Positions 6,668-14,700 of a stretch of 16,145 nt of DNA are shown here, piece after piece. The position numbers and the translations under genes were made by a program. The notes beneath the pieces were generated by a model that saw nothing but the letters and a program-made list of their open reading frames with translations, was not told the origin of the DNA and did not search any database. Each line of letters begins with the position of its first letter. Within the stretch, counting starts at the first letter, position 1. The DNA is taken from contig JAKAXF010000007.1 in assembly GCA_021816645.1 (NCBI GenBank), positions 1 to 16,145 on the forward strand. Reading direction: 5' to 3'. This DNA comes from Microcaldota archaeon. GTDB taxonomy: Archaea; Micrarchaeota; Micrarchaeia; Micrarchaeales; Micrarchaeaceae.

Positions 6668-6703
6668 CGTTGCATAACAATCTTTAGCATTCAAGTGGTA
6701 TTG

Positions 6704-9037
6704 ATGGAGGTAGAGTCGGTAGAGTCAAAAACACCCGCGGAAGCGCACGCAAGCACGGCTGGCCAGAAAGCGCACAAGGTCTCAAGATACAGCGGATACA
6801 TGCCGTACGTTTACGTCTCTATCATCTACCTAGTACTCGCGCTTGTAATGTTCGCCCCGATATCCGCGCACATGTCCAGCGTCGCTAACGGTATAGGAGG
6901 CGACGTCTACCAGAATCTGTGGAACATATGGTGGATAAAGTACTCGCTATCGCACTTCAACGGAATATTCTACACTACGCTGCTCTACTGGCCGGTTGGC
7001 GCCAACCTCGTATACCAGACTATGGCGCCCATCGCGTCGTTGATATCGATCCCGTTCCAGGCGGTGAGCACGACATTCGCATTCAACGTCCTGTTCTTCC
7101 TCGGCTACATGCTCTCTGGGCTAACGATGTTCATACTAGCGGACTACGTAGTCAAGAACAAGTACGCGGCCTTCGTGGCTGGCTTGATATTCACTTTCAG
7201 CGCGACACACGTGGCCCACTCCTACGGTTCAATAGTAATGTCAAATATAGAGTGGATACCGCTCGCGCTCTACTTCTTCCTAAAGCTTCTTGACAGCGAT
7301 AAGCCGAGACCAATGCTCTACAGTGCTGTAGGCCTAGGGCTGTCGATGATGCTCGTATCATTTATGAGCACCATAGAGATGACTGTTGTAACTTTCGACC
7401 TGCTCGCTCTTGTATTCCTGGTCTACCTTGTATCTCCGTCAACAAGGAAACGCGTACTCAACCTCCGCTTCTGGGAGGGGGTTGCTGTTGCAATTGTGTT
7501 GATGCTGATAACAGGTATATGGGGTTTCGCTCCGGCGATACACACGCTCCTTAGCAGCGGCGCTTCAGGTACGGCAAACTACCTTAACAGCGTCCAGAAC
7601 AACGAGGTTTGGAGCGTGGATCTGCTCTCCTTCTTTCTGCCGAACCCCTACAACGGGGTATTCAGCACGATGACCGCTTCGTACTTCGGCATATTCTCAC
7701 CAGACATCGCAGAAAGGAGCGCCTACATAGGATACACCGTGCTCGCGCTAGCAGCGTACGCCATATTCAAGGAGCGCAGAAAGACAATACTCTGGGTTTC
7801 GATAGCATTTATATTCGCGTGGCTCTCTCTTGGCCCGTACCTTCAGGTCGGCGGAGTGCTTACAGGACTGCCAGAGCTGTTCCTCGCCTACCATTCGATT
7901 CCGCTCCTGAACATAGTGCGCGAGCCGGGAAGGTTCGATATCATAGCAATGATCGCCATGGCTATGCTCGCTGCACTGGGAACCGGAGAGGTACTCAAGA
8001 GACTCGGGGGCAAGGGCGGTGACAGGACCAACGCGATGTTCATGCTGGGCATAATCATAATACTACTGCTCGTCGAAACCAACGGCTTCCAGATAGGGTC
8101 CGCGCTCGTGAACAGCACAACTACCCACGTAGCAGTTCCAAACCTGTTCTACGAGATAAAGAACCTAAGCGGCAACTTCTCGATACTTATGCTGCCCGCG
8201 CTGCCGATTCAGAATTCTTACACTCCTGCACTCTATCCTGGCATGGAGAGCTATTACGCATCTATAACGGGCAAACCACTTGTAGGCGGTTACGTGACCA
8301 GGGCCAACACCACGATGGACCTGTCAGTATACAACATACCTCTGGCCGTGCAGTCAACAAGAGTAGCTGAGGCGGGCAACCTGACGTATCCGTCTCCGGT
8401 AATGCAGAGCCCAATCAACCAGACGCTGCTAACGCTCTTCAACTATGATACCGGATTTGTGGTTTTGATGAGGCAGGCGTACAACTCTTCAAGTCTAAAC
8501 CTGATGGCAGCTTACCTGGGCCAGATATTCGGAAGCCCGGTGTACGTTGACAACTATACAATAGCGTACCAGACCTCCAACGCAATAAAGAACAGCGTAT
8601 TCAAGAGCTATGTTGCTTTCCCATTGCTAACCGCGTGGAGCCCTCAGTACGTTCCGCTGAACGGCACTGACAGGCTCTTCTGGGTGCCTATAACTGGAAG
8701 CGCCGAACAGGGGACGATAGCGGTATACGCACCGTATCAGGAGAACTCTTCGCTACAGATGGCGCTTTCTGGCGCTTCGGGCAGCGTGAACACGACCATC
8801 AGCTTCATAGCTTTCAGCAACTCTGGCAACGCAAAGGTATACGTAGCTGGCGAGAGTTCATCCGGCTTGACGCCCACGTCCATACTCAACGTGACGAGCA
8901 CGCCCAGGCTGTACACAGTAAACACGCAGCTTACTTCTGGAGAGCACGGAAATACAATGCTGTTTGGAGTGGAGCAGAACTACACTACTAGAGGAAGCGT
9001 GGTCTACTTCGGGAACATAACGTTCTCGAAGTCGTAG
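6704..9037 (+). CDS. Large polytopic membrane protein, probable GT-C-fold glycosyltransferase
   Basis: A 777-residue protein from the ATG at 6704; an in-frame GTG at 6695 would add three residues. A short hydrophilic N-terminus (about 1-30) is followed by some ten to twelve membrane segments up to residue 460, then a roughly 310-residue, mostly extracytoplasmic domain rich in N-x-S/T sequons. After the first helix comes GGDVYQNLWNIWW, the acidic-plus-tryptophan first loop typical of lipid-linked-sugar transferases. FFLPNPYNGVF (about 310-320), ERSAYIGYTVL (about 337-347) and REPGRFD (about 406-412) resemble segments in large GT-C-like membrane proteins of archaea and Chloroflexi. The inferred role is glycosylation of envelope components at the outer face; substrate and catalysis are unproven. 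It might fit with the heavily sequon-bearing LamG protein. It ends convergent to the Lrp-like gene. Confidence 0.75.
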   Translation: MEVESVESKTPAEAHASTAGQKAHKVSRYSGYMPYVYVSIIYLVLALVMFAPISAHMSSVANGIGGDVYQNLWNIWWIKYSLSHFNGIFYTTLLYWPVGANLVYQTMAPIASLISIPFQAVSTTFAFNVLFFLGYMLSGLTMFILADYVVKNKYAAFVAGLIFTFSATHVAHSYGSIVMSNIEWIPLALYFFLKLLDSDKPRPMLYSAVGLGLSMMLVSFMSTIEMTVVTFDLLALVFLVYLVSPSTRKRVLNLRFWEGVAVAIVLMLITGIWGFAPAIHTLLSSGASGTANYLNSVQNNEVWSVDLLSFFLPNPYNGVFSTMTASYFGIFSPDIAERSAYIGYTVLALAAYAIFKERRKTILWVSIAFIFAWLSLGPYLQVGGVLTGLPELFLAYHSIPLLNIVREPGRFDIIAMIAMAMLAALGTGEVLKRLGGKGGDRTNAMFMLGIIIILLLVETNGFQIGSALVNSTTTHVAVPNLFYEIKNLSGNFSILMLPALPIQNSYTPALYPGMESYYASITGKPLVGGYVTRANTTMDLSVYNIPLAVQSTRVAEAGNLTYPSPVMQSPINQTLLTLFNYDTGFVVLMRQAYNSSSLNLMAAYLGQIFGSPVYVDNYTIAYQTSNAIKNSVFKSYVAFPLLTAWSPQYVPLNGTDRLFWVPITGSAEQGTIAVYAPYQENSSLQMALSGASGSVNTTISFIAFSNSGNAKVYVAGESSSGLTPTSILNVTSTPRLYTVNTQLTSGEHGNTMLFGVEQNYTTRGSVVYFGNITFSKS

Positions 9038-9076
9038 TTAGGTATGTGCGAGCGGTATGTACGGCTGGTAGCGTGC

Positions 9077-9088
9077 TTACACGTGTAA
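9077..9088. promoter_or_regulatory. 12-bp perfect palindrome upstream of a TATA element
   Basis: TTACACGTGTAA lies about 18 bases before a TATA-like sequence at 9106-9114, the position where archaeal activators or repressors often bind. No confirmed gene lies immediately downstream. Confidence 0.35.
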
Positions 9089-9105
9089 ACAGCGCCGATG
9101 ATAAG

Positions 9106-9114
9106 GTATTTAAA
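9106..9114 (+). promoter_or_regulatory. TATA-like element in the convergent spacer
   Basis: GTATTTAAAACC surrounds this box and predicts a transcript from about 9137 towards the hairpin at 9210-9231. In that transcript a 13-codon frame (9154-9195, ATG..TAG) exists, but it has no ribosome binding site and is not annotated as a gene. Confidence 0.35.
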
Positions 9115-9209
9115 ACCTGCTATTCAATGCTTTGTGTGCAGGACAGGATAGTAATGGTGAAAAAGATGACTGATCCAAACGACGGACACCCGTAGTTGCG
9201 TAGTTATTT

Positions 9210-9231
9210 CGGCGTATTTTGGTTTACGCCG
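9210..9231. terminator. Hairpin between convergent genes
   Basis: Seven perfect pairs, CGGCGTA/TACGCCG, enclose the loop TTTTGGTT, with GCTAGTTTTA following on the plus strand. It lies between the GT-C-like gene end (9037) and the Lrp-like gene end (9254), and could act as a transcription end or RNA stabiliser for either strand. Confidence 0.45.
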
Positions 9232-9253
9232 TGCTAGTTTTAAAGCTGTTTGA

Positions 9254-10639
9254 TTATATAGGCAGGCCGTAGTCTGTCCTCTTTCTTTCTTCTATATTTT
9301 TCTTCGAAAGCAGAGTGCTGTATTGGGCACTGTACAGGTTGTCGAACCTCCTGTACCCTATATTTCCCAGAAGGACTTTTGTTATTATCAACGTTTTCGA
9401 CTCCACGCCCTTTATTGATTCTAGCAGCCGCTTTTCCGTCGCTATAAGGTCGTCCTCCTCAAATATCGGCACTATGTAGACGTTGCTGTCTGGAATAGAA
9501 ACACCACAGGCATACGCGAACCTGTTAACCAGGTCTACCTTCTCATCCACCAGGTCTTTGTAGCTGGCGTAAACGGTTTTTAGATAAAGGTCGTAATTTT
9601 TGATCTCAAGGAGCACCATTCCATTGTACTTTACCGGAACTCGCTGCATGAATATTGTGGGTCTTATGATAACAGTCTGGCCTTTGATCAGCTTTTCAAA
9701 GGCGTTCTTTGCGCTGCCGGCAGACAGGCCGTAGATCCTCTCTATTTCTGAGAAGCTTACGGTGCTGTTTTTATTTAGCTCCCTGAGCACCGCGTATTCC
9801 CTTAGCATCAGCTCCGATCCTGACGGTCTTCGCCTCTCCTTTGTCCTGTGCCACACCTTCTCCTTGAGCACGTCGAAGAAGGCGTCCCTTATCGGTATGA
9901 ATCCGTAGCTCTCGGCGACTATTGCCGTGTACCAGCTCGCGGGAGTCTCGCTCAGGGTTTTCACCCTCCTTATCTCATCTATAATCGCCTGTGCTACGCT
10001 TATCTTCTCAGCTATGCAGTAGATAACTATATCGTAGGGCCCTTTGGTCAGCATAGCCATCTGAACCCTCGGATTCCCCTCGAGTACTCTCCTAAGGTCT
10101 TCGTAGTCTATCTCCGTATGCTCGCTCTCGAACTTCACAAATATAAAGAACTTGTAGAAGTCAAGGTTTTGCAGGTTGAGGTGCAGCGTATACCTGATAT
10201 CGAATTCTCCCTCTAGCCTCCTGATTCTGTAGGGCAGGTTGCTCTCTGGCAGTTCGACAAGCTTGCTCATAGCGCTGTACGGCATACGTGGATTCATGCT
10301 CAAGGCAGTGAGAATGGATTTGTCGTGCTCGTCCAGCTTGTAGCTCGTCTCCTGCTTCTCCTGCTGTCCGCTCGCGGTCTCTGTAGCGTACTCCGGCACT
10401 GGTCTGGATCGCGGCGCCCTGCTTTGCGGCCTAGTTCTGGCCGGTACGAAAAGGCCGTCATCTCTCATCCAGCCCAGGTAGTGCGTAACCTTCCGCGACC
10501 TGCCTATGTCGGGATCGTATCTGCTCGTGGCCTCGAAGACGCAGAACCTCTTGTTGAGGTACTTTAGCTCTATGTAGCCTCCGTACGCTGACTTTAATTC
10601 GTTGAACGCGCTCCTTATTCTTTCTGGGGCCTCTCTCAT
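9254..10639 (-). CDS. Composite double Lrp/AsnC-like transcriptional regulator
   Basis: A 461-residue probable DNA-binding regulator built from two Lrp-like halves; ordinary Lrp proteins are about 150 residues. Residues 25-68 (KYLNKRFCVFEATSRYDPD..RSRKVTHYLGWM..DGLFVPA) resemble the short beta module found at the start of some archaeal and transposase-related proteins. A Pro/Arg/Gln-rich linker (68-100) follows. HTH1 is at about 103-145 (LDEHDKSILTALSMNPRMPYSAMSKLVELPESN..IRRLE), with a RAM-like ferredoxin fold at about 150-240 (TKGPYDIVIYC). A diverged HTH2 is at about 277-322 (VSFSEIERIYGLSAGSAKNAFEKLI), with a second RAM-like region at about 338-425. The two HTHs could make one chain act as a pseudo-dimer. 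The ATG lies about 26 bases after TTAAATATAT, implying a leaderless message. A TACTATAGTA palindrome just upstream may serve autoregulation. The target and effector are unknown. Confidence 0.8.
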   Translation of the reverse strand: MREAPERIRSAFNELKSAYGGYIELKYLNKRFCVFEATSRYDPDIGRSRKVTHYLGWMRDDGLFVPARTRPQSRAPRSRPVPEYATETASGQQEKQETSYKLDEHDKSILTALSMNPRMPYSAMSKLVELPESNLPYRIRRLEGEFDIRYTLHLNLQNLDFYKFFIFVKFESEHTEIDYEDLRRVLEGNPRVQMAMLTKGPYDIVIYCIAEKISVAQAIIDEIRRVKTLSETPASWYTAIVAESYGFIPIRDAFFDVLKEKVWHRTKERRRPSGSELMLREYAVLRELNKNSTVSFSEIERIYGLSAGSAKNAFEKLIKGQTVIIRPTIFMQRVPVKYNGMVLLEIKNYDLYLKTVYASYKDLVDEKVDLVNRFAYACGVSIPDSNVYIVPIFEEDDLIATEKRLLESIKGVESKTLIITKVLLGNIGYRRFDNLYSAQYSTLLSKKNIEERKRTDYGLPI

Positions 10640-10646
10640 GTTCCCA

Positions 10647-10656
10647 TACTATAGTA
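10647..10656. promoter_or_regulatory. Palindrome at the Lrp-like gene start
   Basis: TACTATAGTA lies 8-17 bases before the ATG, between the TATA box (10665-10674, minus strand) and the start. Occupancy would block transcription, so autorepression is possible. The dyad is short and AT-rich, so the evidence is weak. Confidence 0.35.
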
Positions 10657-10664
10657 GATAGCCC

Positions 10665-10674
10665 ATATATTTAA
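10665..10674 (-). promoter_or_regulatory. TATA element of the Lrp-like gene
   Basis: TTAAATATAT on the minus strand is 26-35 bases before the ATG at 10639. The 283-bp gap 10640-10922 is AT-rich and otherwise holds only the divergent promoter and leader of the gene at 10923; no other gene is visible there. Confidence 0.6.
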
Positions 10675-10829
10675 GCTTTTCTTTTGTTGCCTTATTAAGT
10701 CATTTTTTATTTGCACAGGATAATATAACGTAATAGATGGGTATATATTATTTATTTTTACTATTTTGTATTAAATATGTTAATAATTGTGCCTATTTGG
10801 TCTCAAAACTGGTTGGTTTTTCCTCTCTA

Positions 10830-10843
10830 CTTATATATAAAAG
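10830..10843 (+). promoter_or_regulatory. TATA element of the two-gene small-protein unit
   Basis: CTTATATATAAAAG is a strong archaeal TATA element. It predicts a start near 10862 and therefore a leader of about 60 nt before the ATG at 10923, long for this window. Confidence 0.6.
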
Positions 10844-10922
10844 GTAGGCGCAAATACTATCAAGACAAAAGCGATGCATACTGCGGCTTGACTCTGTTGT
10901 GGGGGAATAAAGGTGTACTAAA

Positions 10923-11213
10923 ATGACCAGGGTTGCTAAGAAACATAAAAATTATAATGGCTATAACTGGGACGGCAGGCTTCACAATTTCTACTTTATA
11001 AAGCCCATACCTAACGTTGATGCGGATTCTCTTTCTGAAAAACTTCTTGGAATAAAAGGTATTGAGGAGGTGCACGTTACTGAAGGCGACAGTGGTTTCC
11101 TTGTAAGGGCGAAGTATTCTGATGGCGCCAAGGATGTTGGAGAGCAGATAGCGAAAAACATGAACAGCAAGTACAATCTCGCGCTTAGTTACTACAGTTT
11201 CAACAAAGAGTGA
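10923..11213 (+). CDS. Small conserved-looking protein with a possible ferredoxin-like (RAM-type) fold
   Basis: A 96-residue protein; no family is recognised with certainty. A basic, Tyr/Asn/His-rich N-terminus (1-20) precedes a beta-alpha-beta-beta-alpha-beta pattern: HNFYFIKP (21-28), DADSLSEKLLGIKG (33-46), IEEVHVTEGDSGFLVRAKY (47-65), a helix DVGEQIAKNM (71-80) and a last strand LALSYYSF (86-93). This order matches the stand-alone effector domain of Lrp proteins, but the sequence similarity is weak. GGTG at 10912-10915, seven bases before ATG, supports the start. It is divergent from the double Lrp-like regulator, and its stop is ten bases from the next gene's start, so the two small genes are probably co-transcribed. 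Confidence 0.7.
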   Translation: MTRVAKKHKNYNGYNWDGRLHNFYFIKPIPNVDADSLSEKLLGIKGIEEVHVTEGDSGFLVRAKYSDGAKDVGEQIAKNMNSKYNLALSYYSFNKE

Positions 11214-11223
11214 TGGTGTTTAT

Positions 11224-11364
11224 ATGATTCTGGACGACGATGTGGTTGTTGTTGCGAAGGTCCCCGGAATGGTCTGGGAGATAAAGTACAAGAACGGAGA
11301 AGACGCACAGGTTCAGATGGGAAAGAGATCGCTTATTTCCAGAATTTTGGATCTGGTAAGGTAG
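11224..11364 (+). CDS. 46-residue protein of unknown function
   Basis: A short gene supported by a GGTG site (11215-11218) exactly five bases before the ATG, by its ten-base distance from the preceding gene, and by well-formed codon usage. The product starts with an acidic stretch (MILDDD), has a hydrophobic strand (VVVVAKVPG), a WEIKYKNGEDAQVQMG hairpin-like middle and an amphipathic C-terminal helix (SLISRILDLV). The pattern suggests a small beta sheet plus helix. No family is recognised. It may work with the protein at 10923. Confidence 0.62.
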   Translation: MILDDDVVVVAKVPGMVWEIKYKNGEDAQVQMGKRSLISRILDLVR

Positions 11365-11398
11365 CCACTCACCGCCTTACCAATTTCACCCCATAAAT

Positions 11399-11420
11399 CC
11401 CCACGGGTTTTCTCGTGGGG
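11399..11420. terminator. Strong tetraloop hairpin after the small-protein unit
   Basis: CCCCACGGG pairs with CTCGTGGGG around a TTTT loop: nine pairs with one G-U. It lies 35 bases after the stop at 11364 and 24 bases before the next ATG. It may end the upstream transcript or sit in the leader of the gene at 11444. No long T-run follows, so function as an archaeal terminator is uncertain. Confidence 0.45.
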
Positions 11421-11443
11421 TATGATGTTAAAAAGTTGATTAA

Positions 11444-11662
11444 ATGAATTCAACAGAAAAAGACCAGGGCAAGTATCTGAGAAAGGAATCTACAGATAGT
11501 GACATCCACGTAGACGAGAGTCGGCTGAACAACTACGGGGAGGCAGCCGGATTAAGTACGGGTCATTCAGTTTATAGTAATCAGGATTGGTATATTCCAG
11601 ACCTTCTAAGAAAACATATAGAAGAATCAAAAAATGCTGCTGAAGAACCAGCCGAGGCCTGA
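11444..11662 (+). CDS. Small acidic hydrophilic protein of unknown function
   Basis: A 72-residue hydrophilic protein with no membrane segment and no recognised family. It is rich in Asp, Glu, Ser and Asn and likely largely disordered, apart from a possible helix at about 50-68 (IPDLLRKHIEESKNAAEE). The only initiating codon is the ATG at 11444, and no clear ribosome binding site precedes it. CATAAAT at 11392-11398 could serve as a TATA box, leaving a leader that contains the hairpin 11399-11420. It is convergent with IleRS. The codon pattern is natural, but coding status rests on the open frame alone. Confidence 0.5.
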   Translation: MNSTEKDQGKYLRKESTDSDIHVDESRLNNYGEAAGLSTGHSVYSNQDWYIPDLLRKHIEESKNAAEEPAEA

Positions 11663-11673
11663 TTTCATGCTTA

Positions 11674-11735
11674 AACTACGTTCCGGACGTGCTAAGAAGA
11701 ACCCCACAAACCTCTCACCACGGAGGAACGTAGTT
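11674..11735. repeat. Long inverted repeat between convergent genes, possible structured RNA or terminator
   Basis: AACTACGTTCC (11674-11684) pairs perfectly with GGAACGTAGTT (11725-11735), eleven pairs. Inside, CGTG (11688-11691) pairs with CACG (11719-11722), separated from the outer stem by GGA/GA, which could form sheared G-A pairs. A pyrimidine-rich tract TTCTTTTCCTTTTC follows on the plus strand, as in an archaeal termination region. It lies 12 bases past the stop at 11662 and 21 bases from the IleRS stop. Confidence 0.55.
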
Positions 11736-11755
11736 CTTTTCCTTTTCATATTCCT

Positions 11756-14700
11756 TTACTGACTCTTCTCATCTGTCTTGTTCCTGCTCTCTACCTTGCT
11801 TACCGCTATCCTGATTATGCTGCCCAGGACCTCCAGCTCCTTTTGGTCGGGCTTGTTCAATTCTTCAACAAGAACAAGCTTGCGCGCCCGAGTTATACCT
11901 TTTATGTTTGTTAGGTTCTTTTCGATCGACTCACGAACCTGCTGATCGGCCGCCATTATGACATCTATTCTGTCCAGCTTCGTGAGCCCTTTCTCCTTCC
12001 TTATTGCCTGAATCATCCTCGTTAGCTCTCTTGCTAACAGCTCCTCCTTTATCTCTTTAGTCAGTTCGGCGTTTATTGATACACTGCCGTGCCTGAACCG
12101 CGCCGTATCATCTTCTGAGTGCTTCCTCAATATTGTAAAGTGCTCGGGCCTTATCTCAAACATACCCTCGTTGGTCTCAAGAGTGTAGTTACCGTTCTTC
12201 TCTATGCTATCGAGCAGCTCACGAGCGTCGGACTTTGCCAGCTCTTCAGCCACTACTCCAGCGTGTGACTTGAACTCTGGACCTATCTTAGCGAAGAGTG
12301 GTTTTATCTCGTCCGCCCCTCCCTTGGACTCCACAACGCTGATACGTTTTACGTTAGCGTAGTCTTCGATCAAACCAGAAAGCTTCTCGAGCATCTCGAC
12401 TCTCGATGCGCCTTCAACCTCTATTTTTGCCTCGATGAGGGGCTGCTTCAGCTTTACGTTCTTTCTCTCGCGGAGGCTGAGTATGGCCGCGGATACGTCC
12501 TTCAGCATCTCAAACTCCTCTTCCAGACCTTTGTCCACGTACCTTTTCTCAACCTTCGGCCAGTCGGATTCGAATATACTCTCTCCGTTAGAGAACAGAT
12601 CCAGGTGGATATACTCGCTCGCGAACGGTATGAATATAGACAATGCGATAAGCAGCCTCTTCAGGACGTAGGCTGTTATGCTGGAGATTCTCTTTATGCT
12701 GCTCTTTTTCGCCATCGAAGCCCTCTGCTTCGCAAACTTGAGATAGAATCTGCTGAAGTCCTCGAGGAGAAAGCTCTTCAGAGTGTTGGCTGCAACGTCC
12801 AGCGAGTAGGATTCCATGGCTGCGGTAACTTCACCTATAACAGTGTTGAGTCTTGACAGTATCCACGCGTCCTCGTGCTCTAGCGAGCCTTTAGGCGGCC
12901 TGGTGACGTTCTTAACGTCGCTACCGGATAGGGTCGCAAACTCCCTTACAAGATTGCCTATGTTGTATAGTGTTATAATATTTCTGTCTGCTTCCCCAAG
13001 TTCACTCTTCTTGAGCCTTAGGTCCTGCCATCTTGGATGCGTGGATACCCACAGTCTGAATCCGTCAGCCGTAGAAACGTTGAGAAGATCGAGCGCTGAG
13101 ACCATGTTCCCCAGGTGCCTGTGCATCTCGTCACCAAACTCATCGACGAGCATGCCTCCTATTACTACCTCCCTGAACGGCGCCTTGTTGTAGAGCGCTA
13201 CGGACGTCTTGAGAAGCGTGGAGAACCATCCGCGTAGCTGGTCCTTGCTCTCGGTTATTACATCGGCTGGAAAGAGTCTAGGCAGTTCGTCTGCGCTCAG
13301 GCTTGCCGTATGCGCGATTCCAGAGTCGTACCATACGTCGAATATATCTTCTACTCTCTTCATAGTTCCGTCGCACTTGCCGCACTTGAACGTTATGCCG
13401 TCTATGTGCTGCCTGTGCAGATCCTGTGGTTCTGACCCCAGACCGGATCTCTTGGCCAATTCGATTCCTGATCCAAACACCTCTACGTCGCCGCAGCTGT
13501 CGCACTGCCATATTGGAATGGGTATCCCCCAGTATCTTTGCCTGGATATGCACCAATCCGGAGAACTGCGCAGAGTATCTGCCATCCACTCCTTAGCCTC
13601 GGCCGGATGCCACACCACCTTATCGTTGGCTTTTATCAGCCTGTTCTTCATCTTCTGGACGTTAACAAACCACTGCCACGACGTCCTGTATATCAGTTTG
13701 CTGCCACACCTCCAGCAGTGTGGATAGCTGTGCCTTATGGAAGCCAGGAACAGAATCAATTTTCTTTCCTTTAGGTAGTCCAGGACAGCTTTGTTCGCCT
13801 CGTCTGGGATTCTGAGTCCAACAAACCTGCCGGCGTCGGCCGTATACCTCGCCAGGGCGTCGACAGGGGAGAACGCTGGTATCTTGTTGCTCCTTCCAAG
13901 CTCGTAGTCTTCTGGACCGTGACCCGGAGCTACGTGGACCAGTCCAGTACCCTCAGACATGGAAACATTTTTCTCGTCCATGAGGACGGTATGGTATTTC
14001 CTGAATTTCAATTGCAGCGGTACGGCTTCCTCGAGCGGACTCGAGTAGCGTACGTCCTTGAGCTCAGATCCATAAAACTCTTTTATTACAACGGCGTTCT
14101 TGCCAGTCTCACTCACTACCACATCAAGCCTTTCCTTGGCGAGTATGTAGTCGGCACCGTCAATCTGCGCAAGAACGTATAGCGATCTCGGATTTGCTGC
14201 TACCGCCATGTTCGCCGGAAGCGTCCATGGCGTAGTGGTCCATACGAGCAGCATTGTACCGTCAGGAATGTCGATTTTATAGTTGTACTTGGAATCATTA
14301 AGTATCTCGAAACCGATATATATTGAGGGATCGCTCTCGTCTCTGTATTCTATCTCAGCACCCTGAGTTGATATTGCGGTCTCGCAGTGAGGGCAATAAA
14401 GAAGCGGCTTCTCGGCCTTGTATACGAGGCCCTTGCCGTACATCTCCTTAAACACGCTCCAGGCCTTGTTCATGTAGCCGTTTTCCGATGGTATGTAGGC
14501 GTGATCGAAGTCCAGGGAGATGCCGAACCTCTTCGCTATGCTCGCGGCGTTCTTCACGTTGGTTACGGCGTATTCGTTGCATTCGCCTATGAACTTATCC
14601 ACACCGATCTTGTTTTCTATATCGAGCTTCGAAGAGAGCTTCAGCTTTTCCTCAACTTTGTGCTCTATTGGGAGCCCGTGCACGTCGAATCCGGCGCGAT

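Noticed and set aside
6472..6687. 71-codon frame starting MAGVGFEPTASR
   Set aside because: This is the well-known false translation across the antisense of a tRNA T-arm; it lies over the tRNA and its promoter.
9848..10216. 122-codon plus-strand frame antisense to the Lrp-like gene
   Set aside because: It is a shadow frame with no TATA or GGTG, and the opposite frame has coherent domains.
10873..10890. Five-codon upstream frame (ATG..TGA) in the 60-nt leader of the gene at 10923
   Set aside because: It has no ribosome binding site and is too short to distinguish from chance.
13209..13727. 172-codon plus-strand frame inside ileS
   Set aside because: It is antisense to conserved IleRS motifs, Cys/His/Ser-rich by complementarity, and lacks start signals.
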